Shown one piece after another: positions 52,937 to 62,156 of a stretch of DNA of 64,000 nt. A model generated the notes under the pieces. It did not search any database and was not told the DNA's origin. It worked only from the letters and a program-made list of their open reading frames with translations. Source of the stretch: Chlamydia crocodili. Its GTDB lineage: Bacteria; Chlamydiota; Chlamydiia; Chlamydiales; Chlamydiaceae. A program made the translations under genes and the position numbers. Positions within the stretch are counted from its first letter, which is position 1, and each line of letters starts with the position of its first letter. Where the stretch lies: positions 762,113 to 826,112 of the forward strand of contig NZ_CP060791.1 of the NCBI RefSeq assembly GCF_018343815.1, given 5' to 3'.

Positions 52937-53355
52937 AAGGGAAAGTTTTCTTTTTTTTCGTGATGCTAAATTTACGTTTAGAATCACAAGCTTAGGAGTG
53001 ATAGAGGAGTCACAGGCGGGCTGTTCCTGTGATTTAAGTATTCCAAACTCGTTCTTTTCCTTATAAATATTCTTATATTTTTGTCGTGCTGTTTTTTAAC
53101 TTTAATTAATTTAATTCCTCTTTGTTAAAAGAATTATTTTTGTGTTTATCTTCTTCATAAGAGAAGTTTTAGCTCTCAAAATATGCAGCTTTTGTTTCTT
53201 TTGTCTTATTTTTTCTTGTTCTTGCCGAGTCTTTGGTTATGAGTTACATATTCCTTTCAGGATATTTTTGAGATCGATTTGATAAGATAGATTTTTTTGA
53301 ATCTACGTTCGATTGTTGCTAAATAAATCAGCTCTTTCTATAGATTGTGGATACC
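52937..53355. other. 419-bp gap with hairpins, no clear gene
   Basis: Contains CTAAA/TTTAG at about 52973-52981 and a 7-bp stem TCACAGG/CCTGTGA near 53012-53036. A T-rich tract follows, leading to the next gene. The stems and the minus-direction terminator at 52904-52936 make a small RNA on the minus strand possible. Confidence 0.35.
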
Positions 53356-54591
53356 ATGGGAAGACTGTTACGTTATAGCTGCTGTTTATGCAGCGTAGTA
53401 TTTATTTGCTATTTTTCATCTTGTTTAACTACTGTAGCTCAAGAAGCTGCACGTTGTCCTGATTGTGAGAGTTTTAGAAAAGCTGTTACTCGCTCAGATC
53501 AGTTACCAGAAAATATCCAAGAATCTGGAAATGGCTGTTATCTTACGGGGTATGTACAAGCTCTCGTAGATATGCATTTTTTAGATAGCTGTACTCAGGT
53601 AGTTGTTGAAGATAACGTTGCTTATGTATTTTCCCTTCCTGTGGATACAGTCCTTTCCAATGCGATTGTAGATTTCATTAAAGATTTACCCTGCATCACT
53701 GCTGTCGAGATTTGTGATAGTTCATATCAAGAATGTTACAATCGTTATAGAGAGGGTTGTCCTGTATTGCCAAAGCAGAAAGCTTTAGGAACGGAGATTG
53801 TCTGTGGTAAAGAGGGCGTGTGGTTGCCGCAAAATACTATACTTTTCGCTCCGTTAATTGCTGATCCCCGTCAGGTAACAAATAGCGCCGGAATTCGTTT
53901 TAACGAGAAGGTCATCGGAAATCGCGTGGGTTCTGCTATTTTTGGTGGGGATTTTATTCTCCTACGTCTTTTCGATATTTCTAGATTTCATGGGGATTTA
54001 GATATTGGTCTTCAAGGTGGTGTCTTTTCTGTTTTTGATTTAGATCATCCTGATTCGTGCATGGTAAACTCTGACTTTTTCGTCGCGGGTCTACTAGGAT
54101 TTGCTGTAGATAAATGGAGTTTCCGTTTGCGCCTTTGGCATCTTTCCTCACATTTAGGGGACGAGTTTCTTTTGGCTCATCCGAATTTTCCAAGATTTAA
54201 TCTTAGTGATGAGGGAATCGATTTCTTTGCTTCTTTACGCTATAATGCGCAGCTGCGTCTTTATGGAGGTCTAGGCTATATTATCAGTCGAGATCTGACA
54301 TTTCCTGAGCGCCCTTTATACATAGAGGCAGGAGCAGAATTACGTCCTTTTGGATTGCGAGAAGGAAATTTACACGCACAACCTATTTTTGCTATGCACT
54401 TTCGTTTTTGGGAAGAGCAGCGTTTTGGTATAGATCAAACCTATATTTTAGGTATGGAATGGTCAAAATTTCGTGATGTAGGCAGGAAAATCCGTGCGTT
54501 TGTTGAGTACCACCAGGGATTTTCTAAAGAAGGTCAATTTGTGCGAGAGCCGTGTAATTACTACGGCTTTCGCTTAACCTACGGCTTCTAA
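53356..54591 (+). CDS. DUF1207-like outer membrane protein
   Basis: 411 residues from ATG 53356 (GTG at 53347 also in frame). Signal peptide LRYSCCLCSVVFICYFSSC suggests a lipoprotein-like cut at Cys. Residues about 35-145 form an N-terminal domain with paired Cys (CPDCESF, VEICDSSYQEC). From WLPQNTILFAPLIADPRQV near 158 the DUF1207 domain starts, with FGGDFILLRLF and LRLWHLSSHLGDEF, and it ends in a strand-like FRLTYGF with terminal Phe. A beta-barrel in the outer membrane is likely. Position fits CT387/CT388-side genes. Confidence 0.75.
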   Translation: MGRLLRYSCCLCSVVFICYFSSCLTTVAQEAARCPDCESFRKAVTRSDQLPENIQESGNGCYLTGYVQALVDMHFLDSCTQVVVEDNVAYVFSLPVDTVLSNAIVDFIKDLPCITAVEICDSSYQECYNRYREGCPVLPKQKALGTEIVCGKEGVWLPQNTILFAPLIADPRQVTNSAGIRFNEKVIGNRVGSAIFGGDFILLRLFDISRFHGDLDIGLQGGVFSVFDLDHPDSCMVNSDFFVAGLLGFAVDKWSFRLRLWHLSSHLGDEFLLAHPNFPRFNLSDEGIDFFASLRYNAQLRLYGGLGYIISRDLTFPERPLYIEAGAELRPFGLREGNLHAQPIFAMHFRFWEEQRFGIDQTYILGMEWSKFRDVGRKIRAFVEYHQGFSKEGQFVREPCNYYGFRLTYGF

Positions 54592-54592
54592 A

Positions 54593-56677
54593 TCACACCT
54601 CTAAGAATCCATCAGGATAGGGAGGGTATTCCGGTCCTATAGGTAATGTATTATTGAGATATCTTCTGAAAATCTCGATTCCCGCCTGAGGAGTAGAAAT
54701 ACAGAATATGCAATTACTTACCCATTCTGAACCGCGATTTGTTCCTGCTTTGCAGTTGCTTTGATATGCAGGGGTAACCTTTTCTCTCCAATAGGATGCC
54801 GGCCCGATTAGGAATATAGGAACAGGAGGTTTCTTTCCTGTTTTTATACTGATGAGTTCAAGAGAAAATTCAAAGTCTGTTCCCATGCCTCCGGTAACAA
54901 ATAGAGCAAGGTCTACATGAAAGTGTTCTTGACGTTGGATTAAAGAAGAGAGCCGGTAGGTCATTTTTGCTTGTGTATAAGGATTTGCAGCTTGGTGTGC
55001 TCCTGGAGATTGCTCAAAATCTACAGTATTACCACAAGAGAGAAGATTTAGTTCTGTAGCGACTTCATTCCCTATGGCCATAGCTCCTGGGCCGCCTCCC
55101 GTCATAATTGCTAAGGGAGTTTTTGGAGGGAATCCAGGAATAGGCAGAGCCTGGGTAAGATCGTGTATTCCTTTTAAAAATGCACGGAGATCTTCTTTAT
55201 AACCTTCTGAAACGATACAAGAGCCATGAATACCAATAAAATAGGCAGAACGAAACTCTTGAACACGTTGAGTAGGAACAAACATTCCTGAATCTTTCCC
55301 ACCACGTTTTACATATTGTAAAACGCGTTTAGAGACTTTATCTACCCAGAATGTAGAGATCCCTGCAAAGTATAAGTCCATAAGTAATGAACGGTCATGT
55401 TCAGAGAAATATTCTCCATAGGTATAGGAGGGTATTTGGAAATAGATTTGCTTTAGATAATAATTTACATGGTAAGAAAGTAACATACCTTTGAGACAGG
55501 CAGAAGGAAAGTATCTGGAGAAAAGTACTCCTTGACTTGTGATGTGTCCTGTTTCCATAGCTTGGAGGAAAGGAAAGCAGGGTTGTTCTTCTATGTATTC
55601 TTGCAGATTTGTAGGATAGGGTTCTGTTTTATCATACAAGGATTTCGCAGAACCGACTAACCAAGAATTTTGTGATAGTTCTGAAATTTCACTACCTTTA
55701 GAGATGAAGGTTGCGGCTTTTTCTTGGGTGCCTGGTGTAGTTTCAAAAATGTCAAAAATACATGGTTCAGATTCTAGAGAGGATTTTAGTAGATCACGAT
55801 AACAGAAAAAAGAGTGTTCTTTATAGGGCTCAATAGTGAAAAATTCTAAAGGAATTGTTTCTACAGGGACAGAACTTGTTCCATAAAACTCGTAAATATC
55901 TCCAGACTCTTGTGTCGTGGGTTCTAAAATATTTGCTGCAGTATGTTTTACTCCTTCAGGAAGAAGAGAGTCTACAACGCGAGCAAACACCGTGCGAATA
56001 TGCAACGGTTCAGTTTTTATAAGTAGTATACGGTCACGCAGGGGTAATTTTTCACGATCCACTTTATGTTGGTACAGAGAAAGGAAATTTCTTATTCTCA
56101 TATTGGGTTGACCTAATGCTTTTCCTATTAGAGGTAGTAGGCCGTAAATTTTATGATCATAGTGAATCACTCCAGGAAGGGTAGGAAGAGAGACGACAAG
56201 ACGATCATCGATAACGTCTAAAGAAATTAGGTGTTCTAATTTTTTGCCAAAACATAATAAAGGCATGCCTGATTTATCCGTATGTTTCAGCATTCTCTCT
56301 AGGTATTGTGGAGAGCGCACTAGTCTACGATCATCAGAAGAAAATAATTTCGCAATGTAATCTCCAGGTTCTAATAGGGTAAGCATAACGGAGGCTACGG
56401 GATCGTGACTGCTAATTTGTAGTAATAGACGGGCTCGGGAGCATTCTTTACTGAGCTCAGCTTCTTTGATCTTGGCATCTACGCCTAACTGTGCCAGTGA
56501 GCTTTTTAGATTGAGATGTAAGCAGTGCTGAGGTAAATGAAAACCCAAGAAGTACTCGGGGATATTTAGTATTTCTATTTCTCCTTCATAGACATTCGGC
56601 GAAAGCATGCGCAAAGGAGAGGTTAGATACCCATCAGGAGAAGTCGCATCATGGTTCCTGTGGAATAAATTATACAT
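54593..56677 (-). CDS. Large protein with C-terminal LOG-type nucleotide-binding domain
   Basis: 694 residues from ATG 56677, chosen because GGAGG stands 4 nt upstream and an earlier start would enter the divergent gene. The first 430 residues are a chlamydial domain I do not recognise (SPNVYEGEIEILNIPEYFLG, LLPLIGKALGQPNMRI). The C-terminal part has AIMTGGGPGAMAIGNEVATEL near 548 and LALFVTGGMGTDFEFSLELI near 605, the GGGxGxM and PGGxGTxxE motifs of LOG/lysine-decarboxylase-like proteins, here TGGMGTDFE without the usual Pro. Enzymatic role unknown. Corresponds to CT387. Confidence 0.78.
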   Translation of the reverse strand: MYNLFHRNHDATSPDGYLTSPLRMLSPNVYEGEIEILNIPEYFLGFHLPQHCLHLNLKSSLAQLGVDAKIKEAELSKECSRARLLLQISSHDPVASVMLTLLEPGDYIAKLFSSDDRRLVRSPQYLERMLKHTDKSGMPLLCFGKKLEHLISLDVIDDRLVVSLPTLPGVIHYDHKIYGLLPLIGKALGQPNMRIRNFLSLYQHKVDREKLPLRDRILLIKTEPLHIRTVFARVVDSLLPEGVKHTAANILEPTTQESGDIYEFYGTSSVPVETIPLEFFTIEPYKEHSFFCYRDLLKSSLESEPCIFDIFETTPGTQEKAATFISKGSEISELSQNSWLVGSAKSLYDKTEPYPTNLQEYIEEQPCFPFLQAMETGHITSQGVLFSRYFPSACLKGMLLSYHVNYYLKQIYFQIPSYTYGEYFSEHDRSLLMDLYFAGISTFWVDKVSKRVLQYVKRGGKDSGMFVPTQRVQEFRSAYFIGIHGSCIVSEGYKEDLRAFLKGIHDLTQALPIPGFPPKTPLAIMTGGGPGAMAIGNEVATELNLLSCGNTVDFEQSPGAHQAANPYTQAKMTYRLSSLIQRQEHFHVDLALFVTGGMGTDFEFSLELISIKTGKKPPVPIFLIGPASYWREKVTPAYQSNCKAGTNRGSEWVSNCIFCISTPQAGIEIFRRYLNNTLPIGPEYPPYPDGFLEV

Positions 56678-56823
56678 GTATCCTCCAAAAAAATCGGCTT
56701 TTCTAGCTCGAAGGTTTTGTTTTAGATGAAAAAGATTTTTAAGAAAACGGAAAGAAACGTCTTTGCGATTGAGAATTATTTTTCTCTGGATACAATGGAG
56801 GGTTTTTAAAAAGGATGGAAAAT

Positions 56824-57693
56824 ATGCGAATTCCAAGAAGCGTTGGTACACACGACGGTTCTTTTCATGCTGATGAGGTCACAGCGTGTGCATTGCTTAT
56901 TTTGTTTGATCTTGTTGATGAAGGGAAGATCATCCGTACGCGAAATCCTGAGAAACTCGCAGAATGTGAATATGTGTGTGATGTTGGCGGAATTTATTCT
57001 GTAGATCAGAAAAGATTTGATCATCACCAAGTATCCTATGAAGGATCTTGGAGTAGCGCAGGCATGATATTAGATTATCTTAAAGAGCAAAGGCTTATCG
57101 ATTTAGAAGAATATCATTTTCTAAATCAAACCTTGATTCATGGTGTTGATGAACAAGATAACGGAAGATTCTTTTCAAAAGAAGGCTTCTGTTCTTTTTC
57201 CGATATTATTAAAATATATAATCCTGAAGAAGGCAGGAATTCTTCAGATGCAGATTTCTTCTTCGCATTAAAATTTGCTATAGATTTACTGAAGCGCTTG
57301 AGAAATAAATTCCGTTACGATCGCATGTGTAGAGATGTTGTCAGATCTGCTATGGAAAAAGATGAATTCTGTTTATTTTTTGATCGTCCTTTAGCGTGGC
57401 AGGAGAATTTCTTTTTTTTAGGCGGAGAACAACATCCCGCAGCATTTGTGTGTTTCCCAGCCTGCGATCAATGGATTCTTAGGGGAATCCCTCCAACCTT
57501 AGATAGACGGATGGAAGTTCGTGTACCATTCCCAGAAAGCTGGGCAGGGCTTCTTGGTAGGGATCTTGAAAAGGTAAGTGGTATTCCTGGAGCAATTTTT
57601 TGTCATAAGGGTCTATTTTTATCTGTTTGGGATAACAAGGAACATTGTCAACGCGCCCTGCAATTGGTACTAGAAAATCGAGGATTAGTATGA
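56824..57693 (+). CDS. MYG1/UPF0160 family protein (DHH-type)
   Basis: 289 residues from ATG 56824, preferred to ATG 56815 because GGA has proper spacing. N-terminal SVGTHDGSFHADEVTACALL near 5-24, YVCDVGGIYSVDQKRFDHHQ near 48-67 and LIHGVDEQDNG are the metal-binding motifs of this DHH-superfamily group. In eukaryotes MYG1 is a 3'-5' RNA exonuclease; the bacterial role is unknown. It overlaps the HIT gene by 4 nt. Corresponds to CT386. Confidence 0.9.
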   Translation: MRIPRSVGTHDGSFHADEVTACALLILFDLVDEGKIIRTRNPEKLAECEYVCDVGGIYSVDQKRFDHHQVSYEGSWSSAGMILDYLKEQRLIDLEEYHFLNQTLIHGVDEQDNGRFFSKEGFCSFSDIIKIYNPEEGRNSSDADFFFALKFAIDLLKRLRNKFRYDRMCRDVVRSAMEKDEFCLFFDRPLAWQENFFFLGGEQHPAAFVCFPACDQWILRGIPPTLDRRMEVRVPFPESWAGLLGRDLEKVSGIPGAIFCHKGLFLSVWDNKEHCQRALQLVLENRGLV

Positions 57694-58022
57694 CCATTTT
57701 TGAAAAAATTATCGAAGGCTCAATAGAGTGCGAAAAAGTTTTTGAAAATGAGAATTTTATAGCTATTAAAGATCGTTTTCCCCAGGCTGCTGTTCACTTA
57801 TTAATCATTCCTAAGAAGCACATCGAAAGAGTGCAAGATATGCAAGAGGAGGATCTTCCCTTGCTTGCTGAGGCGGGGAAGATTATTCAGCAATTAGCAG
57901 AAGCTTTTGGTATTGCTGATGGATATCGTGTCGTGATCAATAATGGTATCGAAGGGGGGCAGAGCGTATTCCATTTACATATTCATCTTTTAGGTGGAAG
58001 CTCTTTAGGGGCTATTGCTTAA
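57690..58022 (+). CDS. HIT family nucleotide hydrolase (HinT-like)
   Basis: 110 residues from ATG 57690, with GAGGA 5 nt upstream; the longer frame from 57645 lies in MYG1. Motifs: IFEKIIEGSIECEKVFENE (start typical for HinT), FPQAAVHLLIIPKKHI, and the triad GQSVFHLHIHLLGG near the end. It hydrolyses AMP-linked phosphoramidates. ATGA overlap with the MYG1 gene. Corresponds to CT385 (ycfF). Confidence 0.95.
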   Translation: MTIFEKIIEGSIECEKVFENENFIAIKDRFPQAAVHLLIIPKKHIERVQDMQEEDLPLLAEAGKIIQQLAEAFGIADGYRVVINNGIEGGQSVFHLHIHLLGGSSLGAIA

Positions 58023-58045
58023 TTTTCCTCTGTTTATTTACACAT

Positions 58046-59683
58046 GTGGCAGAAGGATCGCAGTCTTTACGCCAACATTTGCTCATTCATGATTTTCCTG
58101 AAGCTATCAAGGAAGCTAAGATTCTTTTGTCTTCTTGCGAGTGCACGCTTCCCGAAATACGTCTTGCTTTGAAAGCCTTCGCACAAGGGAAGGATTATGC
58201 AACTTGGAGCCAAGAATTTAATAAGTGTTGTCAACACTATCCACAGCTTGCTAAAGATCGCGATACGTTAGAAGATTTCGCTCAACAGATTCTCTGTGAT
58301 GGCATCTCACATCCTTCGATGACAGTTCGTGCTGTCAGTATTCTTGCTATAGGGCTCGCTAGAGACTTTCGTTTAGTTCCCTTGGTATTATCTAGTCTTT
58401 CTGATGATAGTGTTGTGGTGCGCACATTAGCTTTGCAGGTCGTCTTGCAATATGGAACACAGAGTTTAAAAGATGCTGTTTATAAGATTGCTCGTCATGA
58501 TGAATCCATGCAGGTGCGGATAACGGCATATCAGATTGCTGCAATGTTAGACATTGAGGAGTTGTTGCCCTATCTTCAAGAACGAGCAAATAATAAGCTT
58601 ATTGATGGTGAGGAGCGTCGGGAAGCGTGGAAAGCATCTTTGATGCTTACCCCGCAACTGCTCACAGGATCTAAAGTAAAAGAAGATATGGACCAAGCAC
58701 TATTTGCCTGTGAGCTTTTGCGTCACGAAGGAGATGGAAAAGATGAAGATGTCCTCTTAGATTTGTTATCTATTCAGTATCCTGAAATACAGGAAACAGC
58801 ACTGCGTGCGGCTTTAGCTTGTGGGCGTAGGGTAAGCTGCGAATCAAGGAAAATTGCTGACCAAGTGCGCCATATTGCGCAAACTTCGCCATTTCCTAAA
58901 GTTCGTTTGCAAGCAGCAGCAATATTGTACCTTCAGGGAGATCCTTTAGGAGAGGAACTTTTAGTTAAAGGTTTGCAATCTCCTTTTGTTTCTATTTGTG
59001 AAGCAGCTTCTGCTGCGGTGTGTTCCTTAGGGATACGCGGAAAAGATCTTGCTAATAACTACCTGCATATTGTCACCTCTAGAAAAGCAGCAGCAAATCT
59101 TGCGATTTTACTTCTTGTTAGCCGTACAAATATAGAAAAGGCAGGAGATGTCATTGCTGATTTTATCTGTGATCCTGAAATGTGCTGGGCTATAGAACAA
59201 TTTCTTTGGGATTCACAATGGAATCCTAAAAGCGCTGCTCTCCCTCTATATTTTGATATGGTAAAGAGGGAAATTAGTAGAAAGCTGATACGTTTATTGG
59301 CGGTGGCAAAATATAGTAATGTAAAGAAAGTTACAGAAGATTTTCTTTCCAACCGTCAGCAGCAAGGATGGAGTTTTTTTTCAGGAGTATTTTGGGAAGA
59401 AGGAGATGAACAATCTGCACAAGTATGGACAGCAGATAAGAGTTTTTCTTCTAAATTAGAGTCCACATTAGCTGCATTATGTCAGAAAAAAAATAACGAG
59501 TCGTTATATAAAGCCAAGGGTCTTTATCCTAAAAGTCGATGGCAAGATAAACTCGCTATTTTAGAAGGTATAGCGTTTTCTGAGAACACAGAAGCTGTGG
59601 ATTTTCTTCTAGAATGCTGTTATCATGAAACCCCTTCGCTACGCAGCGCGGCGGCAGGGGCTTTATTTGCTTTATTTAAGTAG
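58046..59683 (+). CDS. HEAT-repeat protein
   Basis: 545 residues, GTG start. Repeated helical pairs run through the whole protein, for example SVVVRTLALQVVLQYG, MQVRITAYQIAAML, PKVRLQAAAILYLQG and PSLRSAAAGALFALFK, the pattern of HEAT/PBS-lyase repeats. No catalytic motif and no signal. Probably a scaffold. It lies 23 nt after the HIT gene, so co-transcribed with MYG1-HIT. Corresponds to CT384. Its 3' end overlaps the convergent small gene by 12 nt. Confidence 0.85.
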   Translation: MAEGSQSLRQHLLIHDFPEAIKEAKILLSSCECTLPEIRLALKAFAQGKDYATWSQEFNKCCQHYPQLAKDRDTLEDFAQQILCDGISHPSMTVRAVSILAIGLARDFRLVPLVLSSLSDDSVVVRTLALQVVLQYGTQSLKDAVYKIARHDESMQVRITAYQIAAMLDIEELLPYLQERANNKLIDGEERREAWKASLMLTPQLLTGSKVKEDMDQALFACELLRHEGDGKDEDVLLDLLSIQYPEIQETALRAALACGRRVSCESRKIADQVRHIAQTSPFPKVRLQAAAILYLQGDPLGEELLVKGLQSPFVSICEAASAAVCSLGIRGKDLANNYLHIVTSRKAAANLAILLLVSRTNIEKAGDVIADFICDPEMCWAIEQFLWDSQWNPKSAALPLYFDMVKREISRKLIRLLAVAKYSNVKKVTEDFLSNRQQQGWSFFSGVFWEEGDEQSAQVWTADKSFSSKLESTLAALCQKKNNESLYKAKGLYPKSRWQDKLAILEGIAFSENTEAVDFLLECCYHETPSLRSAAAGALFALFK

Positions 59684-59935
59684 ATCTGTTTCCGTCAGCT
59701 TGACTAGATTATCCAAAGGATTAGAAGGATCGCTAGCTACAGTATCTAGATTTTCTTTATACTTTTGTAACTCTTCAATCAATGAAGATAGAGCACTATC
59801 GCACTCTTCTTTAGAAAATAAAGATTTACACTGTTTTTCTAGAGCTTCTAAAAAACCATCTACAAGATGAATAATATTATAAATAAATTTTTTTAAATAA
59901 ATTCCAGAATTCTTTTTAATGTTTTTATTCTTCAT
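59672..59935 (-). CDS. Small hypothetical, helical
   Basis: 87 residues: basic N-terminus (KNKNIKKNSGIYLKKF), then helices with EALEKQCKSLFSKEECDSAL and LIEELQKYKENLDTV, ending LTETDLLK. No membrane segment or domain. AT-rich upstream. Corresponds to the position of CT383. Coding is likely but not certain, since it overlaps the HEAT gene at its 3' end. Confidence 0.5.
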   Translation of the reverse strand: MKNKNIKKNSGIYLKKFIYNIIHLVDGFLEALEKQCKSLFSKEECDSALSSLIEELQKYKENLDTVASDPSNPLDNLVKLTETDLLK

Positions 59936-60291
59936 AAATTAATTTTAATTTGTTTCTTTCTTCTTTTATTTAAAATAATAAAGATTTTTTTCTATATTTT
60001 TTAATATACAAAGAGAATCTATAAGTTTTTATAGATTTTTAAGAGTAATTGTTTTACATTTATATGAAAGTCTAAAGCGCTAGGATTTTTAGATATGCAA
60101 ACATCGTCTTTTTCTTTGAAAATGCTTCGCGCTTCTTTATTTTCTTTAAGCTTTCGGTATTCCGGTCGCTATCTCCATCGAATCTAAACTGTTTTTTAAA
60201 GTAATTTTTTTGCTGAAGATTTGTATTGTTTCTGTCCTATTTTGACAGTTGCTCTTCGGCCTATTTATTTTTTACAGTTGAGAGTTTCGAA
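59936..60291. other. 356-bp AT-rich gap
   Basis: It holds the upstream region of the small hypothetical (minus) and of the SSS symporter (plus), and a terminator-like hairpin at 60016. A possible 30-codon ORF (60095-60187) with AGGA 9 nt upstream has no support beyond that. Confidence 0.4.
60016..60040 (+). terminator. Plus-strand terminator-like hairpin
   Basis: AATCTATAA (60016-60024), loop GTTT, TTATAGATT (60029-60037), followed by TTT. It is the first plus-direction stop after MYG1-HIT-HEAT and would leave an antisense tail over the gene at 59672-59935. Confidence 0.45.
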
Positions 60292-61626
60292 ATGAATTTT
60301 GGATTATTTTTAGGTTGTTTGCTTGGAGTTCAAGCTTTTTGTTTATTTGTAGGTCGTAGAGGTAGTTCTACGGTTCAAGATCGTGAGGGATATTTCCTAG
60401 CAGGAAGAAGTTTAAAAACGTTTTCATTAACAATGACATTTATTGCTACCCAAATTGGTGGCGGAGTTTTATTGGGTGCTGCTGAAGAAGCTGCGCGTTA
60501 TGGTTACATGGTGATCTTGTACCCTTTAGGAGTGGCTTTAGGATTAATACTACTTGGTGTTGGTCCCGGAAGGAAATTGGCTTCAGGATCTATTGTCACT
60601 GTTGTGACACTTTTTGAAAGTGTTTATAAGTCAAAAAAGCTACGCACAATAGCCTTTCTTCTTTCGGCACTATCCTTATTTTTTATTCTTGTGGCACAGA
60701 TTGTTGCTTTAGATAAACTGTTCAGTGTTTTTACTTATGGTAAGTATCTAACAGCTATTTTTTGGATTACATTAGTGTTTTACACATCCACAGGAGGATT
60801 TCGAGGAGTAGTAAGAACAGATATCATTCAAGCAATTTTCCTTCTTATTGCTGTGATTACTTGCGCTATTTCTGTTTGGTATGGCTCTTCTGAGTTTACC
60901 CCCATACTTTCTAACTCTACATTCGAGCCTTTACCAACGAGTAAGCTTCCAGGATGGATTTTCATGCCCATGGTATTCATGATTGTTGAACAAGATATGG
61001 CACAACGTTGTGTAGCAGCATCATCACCACGACGTTTGCAATGGGCAGCAATATTTGCAGGGATTGTAATTCTTTTATTCAACTTTATCCCTTTATTTTT
61101 AGGATCTTTAGGAGCAAGACTTGGTATTGCTCAGGGTTGCGTGCTTATTGATACTGTAGCCTATATTAGTGGTCCATCACTAGCAGCTGTTATGGCAGCT
61201 GCAATTGGTGTAGCAATACTTTCTACAGCAGATTCATTGATCAGTGCTGTTGCACAGCTTGTCAGTGAAGAGGTCCCTAAGATATCTTCGATAAACTATC
61301 GTTATTTAATTTGTGTTATTGCTGTGTTAGCGCCTCTTACCGCTATGGGCTTTAGTAATATCGTAGATTTGCTGATATTAAGTTATAGCCTTTCAGTATG
61401 TTGTCTTTCCGTCCCGATAGGTGCAGCCCTTCTCACACGTTATCAAGCTAGTTCTGCAGCAGCTTGGGCAGCGGTTCTTATAGGCGGAGGCGTATATAGT
61501 TGTGGATATTTCATCACCATCCCTTTCTCTAGAGATTTGATTTCCTGGTTATGTTCATTGCTAGCATTTGTCTTTGTTGAAATTTTCTATGTATATAGTA
61601 GAAAGCTTTCGGAGGGGAAAGCTTAG
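60292..61626 (+). CDS. Sodium:solute symporter (SSS family)
   Basis: 444 residues from ATG 60292; a TTG at 60226 would add a non-typical 22-residue prefix. About twelve to thirteen membrane helices. Family motifs: DREGYFLAGRSLKTFSLTMT near 28-47, IATQIGGGVLLGAAEEA near 49-65, FYTSTGGFRGVVRTDIIQ near 163-180, and ILSTADSLISAVAQL near 306-320 (Na+ site). Substrate not predictable (proline, pantothenate or a sugar type). Ends at a strong hairpin. Stands between CT383- and CT382-like genes. Confidence 0.9.
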   Translation: MNFGLFLGCLLGVQAFCLFVGRRGSSTVQDREGYFLAGRSLKTFSLTMTFIATQIGGGVLLGAAEEAARYGYMVILYPLGVALGLILLGVGPGRKLASGSIVTVVTLFESVYKSKKLRTIAFLLSALSLFFILVAQIVALDKLFSVFTYGKYLTAIFWITLVFYTSTGGFRGVVRTDIIQAIFLLIAVITCAISVWYGSSEFTPILSNSTFEPLPTSKLPGWIFMPMVFMIVEQDMAQRCVAASSPRRLQWAAIFAGIVILLFNFIPLFLGSLGARLGIAQGCVLIDTVAYISGPSLAAVMAAAIGVAILSTADSLISAVAQLVSEEVPKISSINYRYLICVIAVLAPLTAMGFSNIVDLLILSYSLSVCCLSVPIGAALLTRYQASSAAAWAAVLIGGGVYSCGYFITIPFSRDLISWLCSLLAFVFVEIFYVYSRKLSEGKA

Positions 61627-61679
61627 TCTTTTTCTAGATAGATCTTAATTTGATCTTGCGAATAAGAATATTCTCTGAG

Positions 61680-61714
61680 TTCACCTTCTTGTTTTTCAAC
61701 AAGAAGGTGAGTTT
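61680..61714. terminator. Strong hairpin between convergent genes
   Basis: TCACCTTCTTGTT (61681-61693), loop TTTC, AACAAGAAGGTGA (61698-61710): a perfect 13-bp stem. On the plus strand it is followed by GTTTCATTAATT, a weak U-run. Confidence 0.75.
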
Positions 61715-61725
61715 CATTAATTAGG

Positions 61726-61968
61726 TTATCTTACATCAGAATTCGGGAGTTGTTTTAAGCTAGAAAGAAGATCTATAAGAGAGGATAAGAAGGCTTGGAA
61801 CAAAGGTTCATCGGGATGGTCGGGGATGCCTCTGAGTAATTTTCTACAATAGTAAATCAGCCAGTATAAAGCGTAAAATAGACATTGTAAAAGATAGAGT
61901 TTGCATGTTTGTGTTACCATATACCTCCATGAAGAAAATACTCTTATTTCTTCATTGTTGTTTGGCAA
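61726..61968 (-). CDS. Small hypothetical with a hydrophobic helix
   Basis: Up to 80 residues. A start at ATG 61920, with GGAGG just upstream, would give 64 residues (MVTQTCKLYLLQCLFYALYW). One aromatic, Cys-containing hydrophobic segment (LYLLQCLFYALYWLIYY) is followed by RKLLRGIPDHPDEP and an amphipathic helix (AFLSSLIDLLSSLKQL). Probably membrane-linked. AT-rich upstream region. No family recognised. Confidence 0.5.
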   Translation of the reverse strand: MPNNNEEIRVFSSWRYMVTQTCKLYLLQCLFYALYWLIYYCRKLLRGIPDHPDEPLFQAFLSSLIDLLSSLKQLPNSDVR

Positions 61969-62156
61969 TCAATAGTTAAAACAAACAAAATTTTTCAATT
62001 CAATTATTTAAAAATCTAAATTTTTCTTTTAAAATAGATTTAATATTATCGATTTCAATTTAAATTGTTTTTAAAAATTAATTCTATTTAATTATAAGCA
62101 GGGCTAGGTTAGGTAGATCTTTTCTAAAGATTGAATAGGGGATGAGAGGATTTTTT

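Noticed and set aside
52234-52987. Minus-strand ORFs (158 and 124 residues) opposite the basic repeat protein
   Set aside because: They are mirror frames of the Lys/Ser-rich coding sequence and lack ribosome sites.
56678-56851. Longer start for the LOG-domain gene
   Set aside because: It overlaps the divergent MYG1 start, whereas ATG 56677 has a GGAGG ribosome site.
57645-57689. Upstream start of the HIT gene inside MYG1
   Set aside because: The peptide MSTRPAIGTRKSRIS is not HinT-like; ATG 57690 has GAGGA and an ATGA overlap.
60095-60187. 30-codon ORF before the SSS symporter
   Set aside because: It has an AGGA at fair spacing but no sequence feature or context that supports translation.
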